A stretch of 64,000 nt of DNA, from positions 1,736,001 through 1,800,000 of the forward strand of contig NZ_LT996886.1 in the NCBI RefSeq assembly GCF_900343145.1, written 5' to 3'. Of the stretch, positions 48,574 through 57,530 are shown piece after piece. The notes under the pieces were generated by a model. The model worked only from the letters and a program-made list of their open reading frames with translations. It was not told where the DNA came from and made no database searches. This DNA is from Tessaracoccus timonensis. GTDB lineage: Bacteria > Actinomycetota > Actinomycetes > Propionibacteriales > Propionibacteriaceae. Each line of letters starts with the position of its first letter. Position 1 is the stretch's first letter. The position numbers and the translations under genes were made by a program.

Positions 48574-48646
48574 CGACTGAGCGCACACCAGATGCAAAAA
48601 ACCGGCTGCAGAGGGCCGAAATACGAATCTGGTGTGCGCACAGTCG
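48574..48646. repeat. Hairpin repeat C, copy 2 (73 bp)
   Basis: The arms match the copy at 30165–30239 with one mismatch inside the stem; the loop reads as the reverse complement of the first loop with changes. It lies between the LCP stop and the glycosyltransferase start. Confidence 0.88.
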
Positions 48647-48668
48647 AGGGATGTTGGGGAGAGCTGGA

Positions 48669-48674
48669 TACAGT
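48669..48674 (+). promoter_or_regulatory. -10 box of the family 2 glycosyltransferase gene
   Basis: TACAGT ends 7 nt before the ATG at 48682, favouring that start over a GTG at 48673 that overlaps the box. Confidence 0.5.
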
Positions 48675-48681
48675 GGCGAGT

Positions 48682-49650
48682 ATGGATGTCAGCGTCGTGA
48701 TGCCGGTGCGTAACGAAGAAGCGCACCTGGAGGCCGCCGTCGAGCGTGTGCTACAACAAGACAGGGACGGCCAGCTGGAAATCATCATCGCCGTCGGGCC
48801 TTCGGAGGATCGCACGGAAGCCATCGCCGCCGCGCTGGCTGAGAAGCACGGGGAAGTCACCGTCGTCGACAACCCGACGGGGTATACGCCGGCGGGGCTG
48901 AACATCGCCATCGCCGCAGCGCAGTACGACGTCATCGTGCGCGTCGACGGACACGGTGAGCTGAGCGACGGCTACATCGTCAAGGCGGTACAGCTTCTGG
49001 AAGAAACGGGGGCGGCCAACGTCGGAGGGGTCATGGATGCCCACGGGCGCACCCCGCTCGAGCGCGCTATCGCGGCAGCGTACAACTCGCCGTATGGCCT
49101 GGGCGGCGGCGGGTTCCACGTGAAAGACACCCCTGCTGGGCCGGCTCAGACCGTATTCCTCGGCGTGTTCCGTCGGGATGCGTTGGAATCGGTGGGCGGC
49201 TTCGACGAGTCGTTGCACCGCGCGCAAGATTGGGAGCTGAACTACCGCCTGCGCAAGGCTGGCTTCCGCATTTGGTTTTCGCCCGAGCTGCGAGTGGTGT
49301 ACCGGCCGCGCTCGACGTACAAGGCGCTCGCGCAACAGTTCTACCGCACGGGCAGCTGGCGTCGAGAGATCATCCGTCGCTATCCAGAAACCGCATCTGT
49401 GCGCTACCTCGCCCCGCCCATCGCTGTCGCTGGCTTCGCCGGGGGGCTGCTGGGCGGGCTCGTTGGCTTGCTCGCGCGCAACCGGTACCTCACCTTCCTG
49501 CTGCTCGCGCCTGCCGTCTACACGCTGTTTCTGCTCGTGGCGACGCTGCGCATCGACGCCGACCTCCAGGCAAAGCTTCGCCTCCCGCTCGTGCTCGCAG
49601 TGATGCACGGGTGCTGGGGCGCCGGCTTCATGCGCTCAACCCCTGCGTGA
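48682..49650 (+). CDS. Family 2 glycosyltransferase
   Basis: This 322-residue protein begins DVSVVMPVRNEEAHLEAAVERVL, with EIIIAVGPSEDRTEAIAAAL, the DxD-type VIVRVDGHGEL, and GVFRRDALESVGGFDESLHRAQDWELNYRLRKAG (acceptor and base region). Two membrane helices close to the C terminus (about 250–295) hold it at the membrane. It probably adds a sugar to an envelope polymer or lipid-linked precursor. The prolyl oligopeptidase gene follows 10 bp later. Confidence 0.92.
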   Translation: MDVSVVMPVRNEEAHLEAAVERVLQQDRDGQLEIIIAVGPSEDRTEAIAAALAEKHGEVTVVDNPTGYTPAGLNIAIAAAQYDVIVRVDGHGELSDGYIVKAVQLLEETGAANVGGVMDAHGRTPLERAIAAAYNSPYGLGGGGFHVKDTPAGPAQTVFLGVFRRDALESVGGFDESLHRAQDWELNYRLRKAGFRIWFSPELRVVYRPRSTYKALAQQFYRTGSWRREIIRRYPETASVRYLAPPIAVAGFAGGLLGGLVGLLARNRYLTFLLLAPAVYTLFLLVATLRIDADLQAKLRLPLVLAVMHGCWGAGFMRSTPA

Positions 49651-49660
49651 GGAGCGAATC

Positions 49661-51667
49661 ATGTACCCAGCCCCCAGACGCGACGAGACGATAGTTGACG
49701 ACATCGGCGGGCACACCGTCGCAGATCCATACCGGTGGCTCGAGAACGCTTCGCCGGAGACGGAGGCCTTCGTCGAGGCGCAAAACGCGTTGTCGCGCCC
49801 CAACCTCGACGCGCTGCCGAACCGTGACGCGTTCGAGCGCATCCTCCACCGCGTGCTGTCGGAACCCACCCGCAACTGCCCGGTGCAGCGCGGCGGATGG
49901 CTGTTCGCGTGGCACAACGACGGCGACGACCAGCCCCGCGTCGTGCGCGCCCGCAGCTTCGACGACTTGGAAACCGCCGAGACCATCCTCGACCCCAACG
50001 GCGGCGACGGCACCACCGCCATCGTGCAGTTCGCGCCCAACGACGACGCCTCGCTCTTGGCCTATGCCGTCTCGGAGGCCGGCTCCGACTGGCACACCAT
50101 CCGAGTGCTCGACCTCGAGTCGCTCGAAGACACCGGCGTCGAGATCCGCTGGACGAAATGGAACATGCCCGCCTGGCTCCCCGGTGGCAGGCGCTTCACC
50201 TACTGGGCCTACCCGGAGCCGACCGGCAACGCGCTCACCGACGAGAACGCCGCCGGTGCCATGTACGCCTTCGACATGGATTCGCGTTGCAGCGAGCTGT
50301 ACTGGCAGCCCGACGACCCCCGAACCATGCCGTACCGCTTCCCCGACGACGAGTGGTGCCTGCTGTTTGCGCGTCGAGGCATGGAATCGCGCACGCGAGT
50401 GTTTGTGCGACGACACGAGGACACCGAACTGCGGCTCCTCATCGACGGCGATGGCCAGTGGTGGCCGGTCGCGGTGCGCGGGCGCGAGCTCATCTGCGGC
50501 ACCGACGAAGACGCGCCGCGTGGCCGGGTGGTGGCCGTCGACCTCCTCGATGGTTCCAGGCGCGAACTCGTGGCCGAGCGTTCAGACCAGACGCTGCTCG
50601 CCTTCGACGCCACCCGCACCGGCTACCTCGCGCACTGGATGGTGGACGCGCAGTCGTTCGTCGAACTGCTCGACCTCGACGGCGCGCCCGGCGATGCGCT
50701 GCCGATCGGCGAGGGCGTCAGCATCGCGGGGCTCGCAACACACGAAGACTCCGACGACGTGTTCCTCGCCACGTCCACGTTCACCGACCGAGGGCAGCGG
50801 GCGCACGCCGTCGTCGACGGAGCCACACTCGTCCACTGGCACACCACAAGGCCAGATGGGCAGCTCTCCGTTCCCAGCCGCACGCGCCGCATCCGCGTGA
50901 CGTCGAGCGATGGTGTCGAGGTGCCGGCCTTCGTCATCGAACCCGACGGGACCACCGACGGCCCGTGCCCGACGCTGATGTGGGGCTACGGCGGATTCAA
51001 CATCCCCGTCATGCCAGACCACACACCCATCTTCGCGGCCTGGATTGCCGCAGGTGGCACCCTCGTCATCCCCAACCTGCGCGGCGGCGGAGAATTCGGG
51101 GAACAGTGGCATGAGCAGGGCACGAAGGCACACAAACAGCAGGTGTTCGACGACCTCTTCGCGGTAGCCGAGCGCATCATCGCCGACGGGGTGACCACGC
51201 CGTCGCAGCTCGCCTTGCACGGGCGATCCAACGGCGGGCTGCTGGCAGCCGCCGGGCTGACGCAGCGCCCCGATCTGTGGGCGGCCGTGCTGCCGAGTGT
51301 CGGGGTGCTCGACATGTTGCGCTACCACCGTTTCACCATCGGCTGGGCCTGGGCGAGGGACTACGGCAACCCCGACGATCCCGGCGTCGCGGAGTACTTA
51401 CTGCGGTATTCGCCGCTGCACAACGTGCGCGCCCTCAAATACCCGCCGACGCTCATCACGACGGCCGATCACGACGACCGCGTGGTTCCGGCGCACTCCT
51501 ACAAGTTCGCCGCCGAGCTTCAGCACACGGGCGAGGGTGGGCCGTTCTGGCTGAGCGTCGATACGCGCGCCGGCCACGGCACGGGCAAACCGAAGCACGC
51601 CCAGCTGCGCGAATACACCGACCAACTCGCCTTCGCCGCAGCCCACGTCGGGCTCACGCCTCGCTGA
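49661..51667 (+). CDS. Prolyl oligopeptidase (S9A family)
   Basis: This 668-residue cytosolic peptidase has an N-terminal strand region (YRWLENASPETEAFVEAQN), a seven-blade propeller (about 70–390) and the alpha/beta-hydrolase domain. The catalytic triad is Ser523 in GRSNGGLL, the Asp in TADHDDRV (603–606) and His639 in RAGHGTGK. There is no signal peptide. It cuts proline-containing short peptides. ATG with GAGGAG upstream. The 3' end overlaps the convergent TIGR03089 gene by 14 bp. Confidence 0.94.
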   Translation: MYPAPRRDETIVDDIGGHTVADPYRWLENASPETEAFVEAQNALSRPNLDALPNRDAFERILHRVLSEPTRNCPVQRGGWLFAWHNDGDDQPRVVRARSFDDLETAETILDPNGGDGTTAIVQFAPNDDASLLAYAVSEAGSDWHTIRVLDLESLEDTGVEIRWTKWNMPAWLPGGRRFTYWAYPEPTGNALTDENAAGAMYAFDMDSRCSELYWQPDDPRTMPYRFPDDEWCLLFARRGMESRTRVFVRRHEDTELRLLIDGDGQWWPVAVRGRELICGTDEDAPRGRVVAVDLLDGSRRELVAERSDQTLLAFDATRTGYLAHWMVDAQSFVELLDLDGAPGDALPIGEGVSIAGLATHEDSDDVFLATSTFTDRGQRAHAVVDGATLVHWHTTRPDGQLSVPSRTRRIRVTSSDGVEVPAFVIEPDGTTDGPCPTLMWGYGGFNIPVMPDHTPIFAAWIAAGGTLVIPNLRGGGEFGEQWHEQGTKAHKQQVFDDLFAVAERIIADGVTTPSQLALHGRSNGGLLAAAGLTQRPDLWAAVLPSVGVLDMLRYHRFTIGWAWARDYGNPDDPGVAEYLLRYSPLHNVRALKYPPTLITTADHDDRVVPAHSYKFAAELQHTGEGGPFWLSVDTRAGHGTGKPKHAQLREYTDQLAFAAAHVGLTPR

Positions 51668-52319
51668 TCGAAGCCTTCTCAGCGACGGCGATCTCGCGCA
51701 CGCGCTCCGCGTCGAGGCCGACGGTGATGACGCTGGAACCGCCGCCCAGCAGTGGCGCGGCGAGCGCGTCGCGTAGGAACTCCCAGCTGTTCGTCGGCTG
51801 GCTGAACAGGAGTCGATCGGAACGTCCCTCGACGTGGTCGAGGTCGGCGTAGGAACGGTCGCCCCAGGCCGGGTTGGTGGGGGATGGCATGCCCTCGACG
51901 GCGACGTCGGGCTGGGCGAGCACGTCGGCGTAGTCGGCGCAACCGGGGGGAGTGGCGTCGAATCCGAGCCCGAGCGGATGTAACGAGCACGCGACGGTGA
52001 CGCCACCCCGTCGGGCATCATCCGGGCCGACCACCGCGAACGCGGCACCTTCCGGGACTCCCGCGACGACGTGCCCGCCAGCAAACCAGGTGGCCGCCGC
52101 CCAGATCAGCGACACCCAGTGGCCGGGGTGGGTGTCGGCCAAGCCGAGCGCGAGGGCCTCGTTGCTCTCGCCGCCAAGATCGTCGAAGAAGTTGGCCGTC
52201 TTCATTACCCAGTTCGAGAAGGTGACGCCGGACAGCTCGATGCGGGCGTCCCCCTCGTAGTAGGTGATGAGTGGGGCGGGGCTCGGGCGAGTGAACACGT
52301 CGGAGAACATATCGGCCAT
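51654..52319 (-). CDS. TIGR03089-family protein
   Basis: This 221-residue actinobacterial protein matches TIGR03089: PLITYYEGDARIELSGVTFSNWVMKTANFFDDLGG, AAATWFAGGHVV and the C-terminal LFSQPTNSWEFLRDALAAPLLGGGSSVIT. The start resembles the N-terminal part of AMP-forming acyl-CoA ligases, but the ATP-binding and adenylation motifs are missing. The function is unknown. It lies next to manC, as in other actinobacteria. Confidence 0.87.
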   Translation of the reverse strand: MADMFSDVFTRPSPAPLITYYEGDARIELSGVTFSNWVMKTANFFDDLGGESNEALALGLADTHPGHWVSLIWAAATWFAGGHVVAGVPEGAAFAVVGPDDARRGGVTVACSLHPLGLGFDATPPGCADYADVLAQPDVAVEGMPSPTNPAWGDRSYADLDHVEGRSDRLLFSQPTNSWEFLRDALAAPLLGGGSSVITVGLDAERVREIAVAEKASISEA

Positions 52320-52366
52320 CGTAGTGGCGCGGCCGCAGGTAGCACGGATACGGACTCTCGTTGCAC

Positions 52367-52372
52367 TACCGT
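52367..52372 (+). promoter_or_regulatory. -10 box of manC
   Basis: TACCGT ends 6 nt before the ATG at 52379. Confidence 0.45.
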
Positions 52373-52378
52373 TGGCCC

Positions 52379-53452
52379 ATGCGTTACGTCGTCATCATGG
52401 CCGGCGGGTCCGGCACCCGTCTGTGGCCGCTGTCGCGAAAGGGCCGCCCGAAGCAGCTCCTGGACATGTTCGAGGGGAAGTCGTTGCTGCGGTTGGCGTG
52501 GGAGCGGCTCGAAGGACTAGTGCCGTCTGGGCAGGTGCTGGTGTGCACAGGTAGGGACTACGCCGACGACGTCCGCGAGCAGATCCCGGAGCTCTTGCCC
52601 GAGAACCTCCTTGGGGAACCTGTGGGCCGCGACTCGCTCAACGCGGTGGCGTGGTCGGCAGCGGTGTTGGCGCAGCGCGACCCAGATGCGGTGGTGGCGA
52701 TGGTCACCGCCGACCAGATCATCACCCCCGTCGAGCGCTTCCAAGCCGCGCTGCAACGCGCTTTCGACACCGCGGAACAGCACCCCGACGCGCTGTGCAC
52801 CCTGGGCGTGGTGCCCACCTCGCCGCACACCGGATACGGCTACCTCCACCGTGCCGATGAAGTGGAGCCGGGCGTATTTCGTATCAGTGAGTTTAAAGAG
52901 AAGCCGAGCGCCGACGTCGCGGAACGTTACCTCGAATCCGGCGAGTACTGGTGGAACGCAGGCATGTTCGTGTGGCGCGCCAGCACGCTCCTCGCGCAGC
53001 TCGACCAGTTGGTGCCGGAGAACGCGGAGAAGATCCGACGGATCGCCCGCGAGCCCGAAACGCTCGACGAGCTCTTCCCGACGTTGACGAAGACATCGGT
53101 GGATTACGCGATTATGGAGCCAGCCTCCACGGGCCAGACCGGCGCGCAGGTGGTAAGCGTGCCGCTCGAGGTGGAGTGGAAGGATGTCGGCGGCTACGTG
53201 AGCTATGCCGAGCTGCTCCCGCGCGACGCAGACGGGAACGCCCGCCGTGGCGCCACAGTTACGATGGACTCCTCAGGTTGTATCGTCCTCAACATGACAG
53301 GCAGTGACCACGTCGTCGCCACGCTCGGGCTGGAACGGCAGCTCGTCGTGGTGACGCATCAGGCCACGTTGGTGGCCAGCTTGGACGACCTCGAGAACGT
53401 GAAAGCCCTCGTCGCGAAGGTGGCCGAGGAGTATGGAGCCGAATTGGCATGA
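52379..53452 (+). CDS. manC: Mannose-1-phosphate guanylyltransferase
   Basis: This 357-residue nucleotidyltransferase makes GDP-mannose. It starts RYVVIMAGGSGTRLWPLSRKGRPKQ (GTP-binding loop), has VAMVTADQIITP, the FKEKPSADVAERYLESGEYWWNAGMFVW block and VEWKDVGGYVSYAELL. The C-terminal isomerase domain of the long type II enzymes is absent. GDP-mannose feeds mannosylation of envelope glycans and glycolipids; manB at 59589 supplies the mannose-1-phosphate. It overlaps the next gene by 4 bp. Confidence 0.95.
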   Translation: MRYVVIMAGGSGTRLWPLSRKGRPKQLLDMFEGKSLLRLAWERLEGLVPSGQVLVCTGRDYADDVREQIPELLPENLLGEPVGRDSLNAVAWSAAVLAQRDPDAVVAMVTADQIITPVERFQAALQRAFDTAEQHPDALCTLGVVPTSPHTGYGYLHRADEVEPGVFRISEFKEKPSADVAERYLESGEYWWNAGMFVWRASTLLAQLDQLVPENAEKIRRIAREPETLDELFPTLTKTSVDYAIMEPASTGQTGAQVVSVPLEVEWKDVGGYVSYAELLPRDADGNARRGATVTMDSSGCIVLNMTGSDHVVATLGLERQLVVVTHQATLVASLDDLENVKALVAKVAEEYGAELA

Positions 53453-54183
53453 CCCGACGCGCCCGCCCTACGACGAGCCTGCTGCCGTCGCTGCTCGTGC
53501 TCTGCCTCGCGCTCGCCGGTCTAGCACAAGGCGGCGCGCTGATGCTGCACATGCTCGAGCCGGAGGGCACGGCGCTCTTGCAGCGCGTCGATATCGTGCC
53601 GATGTGGGCGCTGTGGCTGGGCGTCGCGCTGTCGGTGGCGACGGGTCACGTCGCCATGTGGGTGCGCGTGGCGATGGTGTTGTGCTCGGTGGCCGGCCTC
53701 GCTTTTCGCGGTGTGTTGGTGTGGTTTGCCTGGCCGGTGGGGGATGAGGTCGCGGGAAATCATCGCGTGGCGCTCATGATGGAGCTGAGCGCGGCCCTCG
53801 TCGTCCCGGTGGTGCTCACGGTGTGGGCGGCGTGGGACGTCGCCAGGGCTCGCCGCGAACGCACCGAGCGGGAGGACTGCGACGACGTCAACCCTCCGAC
53901 GCTGCCCTCGCCACGTCGAAGCGCCTCGCTCACGTCGTCGGATGGGTCGGCTGTTTCGACTACGTCCCCGGACGTGCCGTTGTCTCCCCATCCGGAGCGA
54001 GCGGAGCATCCGGAATCCGCGCTCACGCCTGTGGGCTTCGAGCGTTCGCGCTTCGGAAAGGCCTCGACCCCGCGCGATGGTTGGCGCCAAGTGTCGTCTC
54101 CGTGGCCGCGCGCGGTGGAAGATGACCCGGATGGTACGCTGCTGCGTCCACCGCGGCGTCGCGTTGACTCCCAGCGCCATTGA
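53449..54183 (+). CDS. Four-helix membrane protein of unknown function
   Basis: This 244-residue protein has four membrane helices (about 10–33, 50–69, 75–97 and 107–130). A disordered Ser/Pro/Arg-rich cytoplasmic tail (140–244) follows with many SP and TP pairs. I do not recognise a family. The ATG overlaps the manC stop, so it is translated with manC. Confidence 0.6.
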   Translation: MTRRARPTTSLLPSLLVLCLALAGLAQGGALMLHMLEPEGTALLQRVDIVPMWALWLGVALSVATGHVAMWVRVAMVLCSVAGLAFRGVLVWFAWPVGDEVAGNHRVALMMELSAALVVPVVLTVWAAWDVARARRERTEREDCDDVNPPTLPSPRRSASLTSSDGSAVSTTSPDVPLSPHPERAEHPESALTPVGFERSRFGKASTPRDGWRQVSSPWPRAVEDDPDGTLLRPPRRRVDSQRH

Positions 54184-54250
54184 GCGGATGACTACGGACA
54201 CTGCTCGGCGTGTCGTGTTGAGGGAGCCCTGAGCACTTTTCTCTCCCCTC

Positions 54251-54279
54251 TTGACGTGTTCGAATAACACGTGTGTAAT
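54251..54279 (+). promoter_or_regulatory. whiB2 promoter with embedded operator
   Basis: TTGACG (54251–54256), 17 bp, TGTAAT (54274–54279). A perfect dyad ACGTGTT-CGAAT-AACACGT occupies 54254–54272, from inside the -35 box to just before the -10 box, where a bound protein would block RNA polymerase. Confidence 0.65.
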
Positions 54280-54299
54280 TCATGGGGAAGGAGGGCCCG

Positions 54300-54557
54300 G
54301 TGAACGAAGAACTGATGCTCTTGGACGACGACGAAGGCGCCTACGGTTGGCAGGCGGAGGCCTTGTGCGCCCAAACGGATCCTGAGGCCTTCTTCCCTGA
54401 AAAGGGTGGCTCCACGCGCGAAGCGAAGAGTGTGTGCCAGAAGTGCAACGTGAAGGAGCAGTGCCTCGAGTACGCCCTCGCGCACGATGAGCGCTTCGGC
54501 ATCTGGGGTGGGCTCTCCGAGCGGGAACGACGTAAGCTCAAACGCGCAGCAGTCTAA
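54300..54557 (+). CDS. whiB2: WhiB-family transcriptional regulator (WhiB2/WhmD type)
   Basis: This 85-residue iron-sulfur protein has four cluster cysteines: Cys23, Cys46, Cys49 and Cys55 (CQKCNVKEQC), then GIWGGLSERERRKLKR, the turn and basic tail that contact sigma factor and DNA. The spacing and the short acidic N terminus fit the WhiB2/WhmD group, which controls septation and cell division. The GTG at 54300 is preceded by GGAAGGAGGG; an ATG at 54282 overlaps that site. The next gene starts 15 bp downstream. Confidence 0.93.
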   Translation: MNEELMLLDDDEGAYGWQAEALCAQTDPEAFFPEKGGSTREAKSVCQKCNVKEQCLEYALAHDERFGIWGGLSERERRKLKRAAV

Positions 54558-54572
54558 CTAGCGGAGGAGCGC

Positions 54573-57530
54573 ATGAGCGAAGCCGAGGAAGGGCAGCGCT
54601 TCAAAGATCTTTGGGCGTGGGCCGACGAGGACGACGCGGAGTTCGTCCCTGAGCCAGTACATCCCGACGACGTCGTAGCCGTGATGGTGGTGCGCGACGC
54701 CACGTCGTGGCTACCCCAACAGCTCGAGGCGCTCGGCGCCATGACGCAGCGCCCGGGTGCCGTCGTCGCCGTGGATGTTGCGTCGACGGATGAATCGCCC
54801 GAGCTGTTGCGCGCCGCCGTGGATGAGGGCGTCATCGACAAGGTGGTCTCCGTCGAGCGCGAGTGCGGCTTCGCGGATGCCGTCGCCGCTGGCATCGATG
54901 GCGAACCGGCCTGGATCTGGGTGCTGCACGACGATTCCGAACCCGACCCGACAGCGCTGGCCGAACTGCTCGCGATCGCGCCCACCGCCGACCTCTTGTT
55001 CCCCAAACTGATCGAGCCCAGGCGGCGCAACTACCCAGACATCATCGCCGAGTGTGGGCAGTCGATGACCAAGGGCGGGCGCCGCGTCGGCATCCCCGAG
55101 GAAGGTGACGTCGATCAGCGTCAGCTCGAACCAGGGGCCACCTTGGGCGGTTCCACGGCCGGCATGCTGGTGCGCGGCGAGTTGTGGCGCGAACTCGACG
55201 GGCTCGCGCCCGAACTGCCCGGGCACCGCGACGGCGTAGACCTCGGCTGGCGCGCCAACATCGCCGGCTGGCGCGTGGTGACGGCGCCGACCGCGACACT
55301 CGTACACCGGGAGGCGTCGATGGCCGGCGAGCGCCCCGTCGCTCACCATCCGCACTTCGACGATCGCCTCGCGGCCCTACGCGTCGCCAGCGTGCACGGT
55401 GCTGGGTCGATGCGGCTGCGGTTGGGCAGCTGGTGCCGCGCCGTCGGATTCCTACTCGCCAAATCACCTGGCCACGCCCGCGCGGAGTTGCGTGCACACC
55501 GCCGGTTCGCATCCACCCGCGACGTCACCCGCGCCCTTCGTGAACGCATGCCGGAGGGCGACGCCTCCGCCGTGGACGACCTGCTGCCCGCCAGGGGCTG
55601 GGGCCTGCGCAAGGCCGTCGACTCCGTGGGCAGCGCGGTGGCCGGGCGCTACCGCGACTTCACCTCCGACACTTCCCTCGACGAGCTCACCTCCGACGAA
55701 TTCAGCACCCACGACGCCGCCCCACGCCCGCTGATCGCTCCTGGGCTATTGCTGGTGCTCGCGTTCCTGCTCGCCGGCGTCGGAGCGAGCTGGCGGCTGT
55801 GGGGCGGCGCCGACGTAGCAGGCGGCGGCATGCTGCCCGCCCCAGCCAGCCTCACCGGCGCCTGGCAGGCGTTCCTGCGCGAGGCGAATCCGGCACTCGG
55901 GTTGGGCGCACTGACGAGCACCATCCTCGGCGGCCAGCCGTGGCTGGCGAATTTCGTCGCGGTGCTGCTTGGTCCGCTGTTCGCGGCGCTCGCGGCGAAC
56001 TCGCTCGGGCGGCAGCTCGGGGTGCGCCCGGGCATTGCGGCGGCCGCTGCCGGGGTGTGGGGTGCTGCGGTGCTGGTGCTTGGTCTGCCGTCGGGTGGTG
56101 ACGTGAGCGGCCTGGTGGTGGCCATCGTCGGGCCGCTCGTGGTGAAGCAGATCCACCGGGTGGTTGTTGATCGCTCCGAGGGGGCTGAGCGCCTGCGCGC
56201 GCCCGCCGTCGGGGCGTTCTGGTTGTTTGTGCTCGCGGCGTTCTGGCCGCCGGCGCTGGTGCTGGCGACGCTCGCCGTCGCGGTGGGCATCGGCTTGCGG
56301 CGTGTGCGCGGCGTGCCGGGCGCGACGTTCGTCGTGCCCGTATGGCTGCTGTTCCTGCCCTGGCTAGGGCATCTCGTGCGGTTCCCAGGGCGCATACTCA
56401 CTGGCATCGACCCGCTCGCCTGGCCCGACTTCCCGCCCGCCGGGTGGGCGTTGCTGGCCGGGCGCCTCATGCCCGCCGGCATCCCGGTGTGGCTGAGCGT
56501 TGGGTTCTTCGTCGGGCTGGCGCTGCTGGCGACGTGGGGGCTGCTGCGCATTCCGCAGTCGGCCCGACGGTGGGGCGTCGCCGCGGCGATCGTCGTGCCG
56601 TTGGTGGCTGGCGTGGGGCTCTCGCGTCTGGCGCTCACCATCGACGGTGGTCAGACGCGTGCGCTGCTGTCGCCCTGGGCGCTGCTCACCGTCGCGGGGT
56701 TGATTGCGGCCATGGTGCTTGCCGAGCGCCCGCGCGTCGCAGAGCATCCGCGCGCGGTTACCGTCGTGGGCTCCGGTGTGCTTGCCGCAGTGGTGCTGGG
56801 AGCGTGGCCGTACATCGGCTTGCAGGGGCCTGTCACCACCGAGGGAGGAGCGCTGCCTGGGTACGTGCGCAACGTGCTCTCCTCACCGCGGGACAGTCGC
56901 GCCTTGTTGATCGAGAAGTCGGGCGACGTCTTGGAATGGAACGTCGCCGATGCCACCCATCCGCAGTGGGGCAGCGCTGAGCGCACCCCGGGCGGCGAGC
57001 TCGGGGACGAATTCGAGCAGCTGGTGCAGGCCTTCGCCGGCGACCAAGTGCCCGACAACCTCGCCCAGCAGCTGCAGCAGGTCGCCGTCTCGCACGTGTG
57101 GCTGCGCGGGTTTTCCTCCGACGAGCTCCTCGCGGTCGGTAACGCGGAGGGCCTCACCAGCGCCCCGAGCGACGACGCCACCGTGTTCACCGTCACCGGC
57201 CTGGTGAGCCGGGCGGTCATCGAGGACGGCGAGTCGCGCGTGCCCGTCGTCGAGGGCAAGATTCCATCTGGCGACGCATCCAGGCGCCTCGTCATCGCCG
57301 ACCCCGACGTCGCCGAGGTGCGCGTCGCCGACACGCGGCTGAAGCGCGTCGATGGTGAGCTGCCCACTTTCGAGCTTGGTGAGCTGCGCGGTGGGCTCGA
57401 GTACTCCGCTGGGCGCCGCTGGGTTGCCGTCGGGTGGATGGCGTTCGTGCTGCTCGGGTTGGGGTTGCTGGCGGTGCCGACGATGCAACCGCGCGCGGGT
57501 GCCCGTCGGGCTGGGGAGGATGAACGATGA
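54573..57530 (+). CDS. Large membrane glycosyltransferase (GT2 fold)
   Basis: This 985-residue protein has an N-terminal GT2-type domain (about 33–260): VVAVMVVRDATSWLPQQLEAL, AVVAVDVASTDESPELLRAAV, VLHDDSEPDP (metal-binding region) and ELPGHRDGVDLGWRANIAGWRV. Roughly ten membrane helices follow (390–770), then an extracellular domain (about 780–955) and a last helix near the C terminus. It belongs to a group seen next to whiB2 in actinobacteria and probably builds or exports an envelope glycan. ATG with GGAGGAG upstream. It overlaps the next gene by 4 bp. Confidence 0.85.
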   Translation: MSEAEEGQRFKDLWAWADEDDAEFVPEPVHPDDVVAVMVVRDATSWLPQQLEALGAMTQRPGAVVAVDVASTDESPELLRAAVDEGVIDKVVSVERECGFADAVAAGIDGEPAWIWVLHDDSEPDPTALAELLAIAPTADLLFPKLIEPRRRNYPDIIAECGQSMTKGGRRVGIPEEGDVDQRQLEPGATLGGSTAGMLVRGELWRELDGLAPELPGHRDGVDLGWRANIAGWRVVTAPTATLVHREASMAGERPVAHHPHFDDRLAALRVASVHGAGSMRLRLGSWCRAVGFLLAKSPGHARAELRAHRRFASTRDVTRALRERMPEGDASAVDDLLPARGWGLRKAVDSVGSAVAGRYRDFTSDTSLDELTSDEFSTHDAAPRPLIAPGLLLVLAFLLAGVGASWRLWGGADVAGGGMLPAPASLTGAWQAFLREANPALGLGALTSTILGGQPWLANFVAVLLGPLFAALAANSLGRQLGVRPGIAAAAAGVWGAAVLVLGLPSGGDVSGLVVAIVGPLVVKQIHRVVVDRSEGAERLRAPAVGAFWLFVLAAFWPPALVLATLAVAVGIGLRRVRGVPGATFVVPVWLLFLPWLGHLVRFPGRILTGIDPLAWPDFPPAGWALLAGRLMPAGIPVWLSVGFFVGLALLATWGLLRIPQSARRWGVAAAIVVPLVAGVGLSRLALTIDGGQTRALLSPWALLTVAGLIAAMVLAERPRVAEHPRAVTVVGSGVLAAVVLGAWPYIGLQGPVTTEGGALPGYVRNVLSSPRDSRALLIEKSGDVLEWNVADATHPQWGSAERTPGGELGDEFEQLVQAFAGDQVPDNLAQQLQQVAVSHVWLRGFSSDELLAVGNAEGLTSAPSDDATVFTVTGLVSRAVIEDGESRVPVVEGKIPSGDASRRLVIADPDVAEVRVADTRLKRVDGELPTFELGELRGGLEYSAGRRWVAVGWMAFVLLGLGLLAVPTMQPRAGARRAGEDER

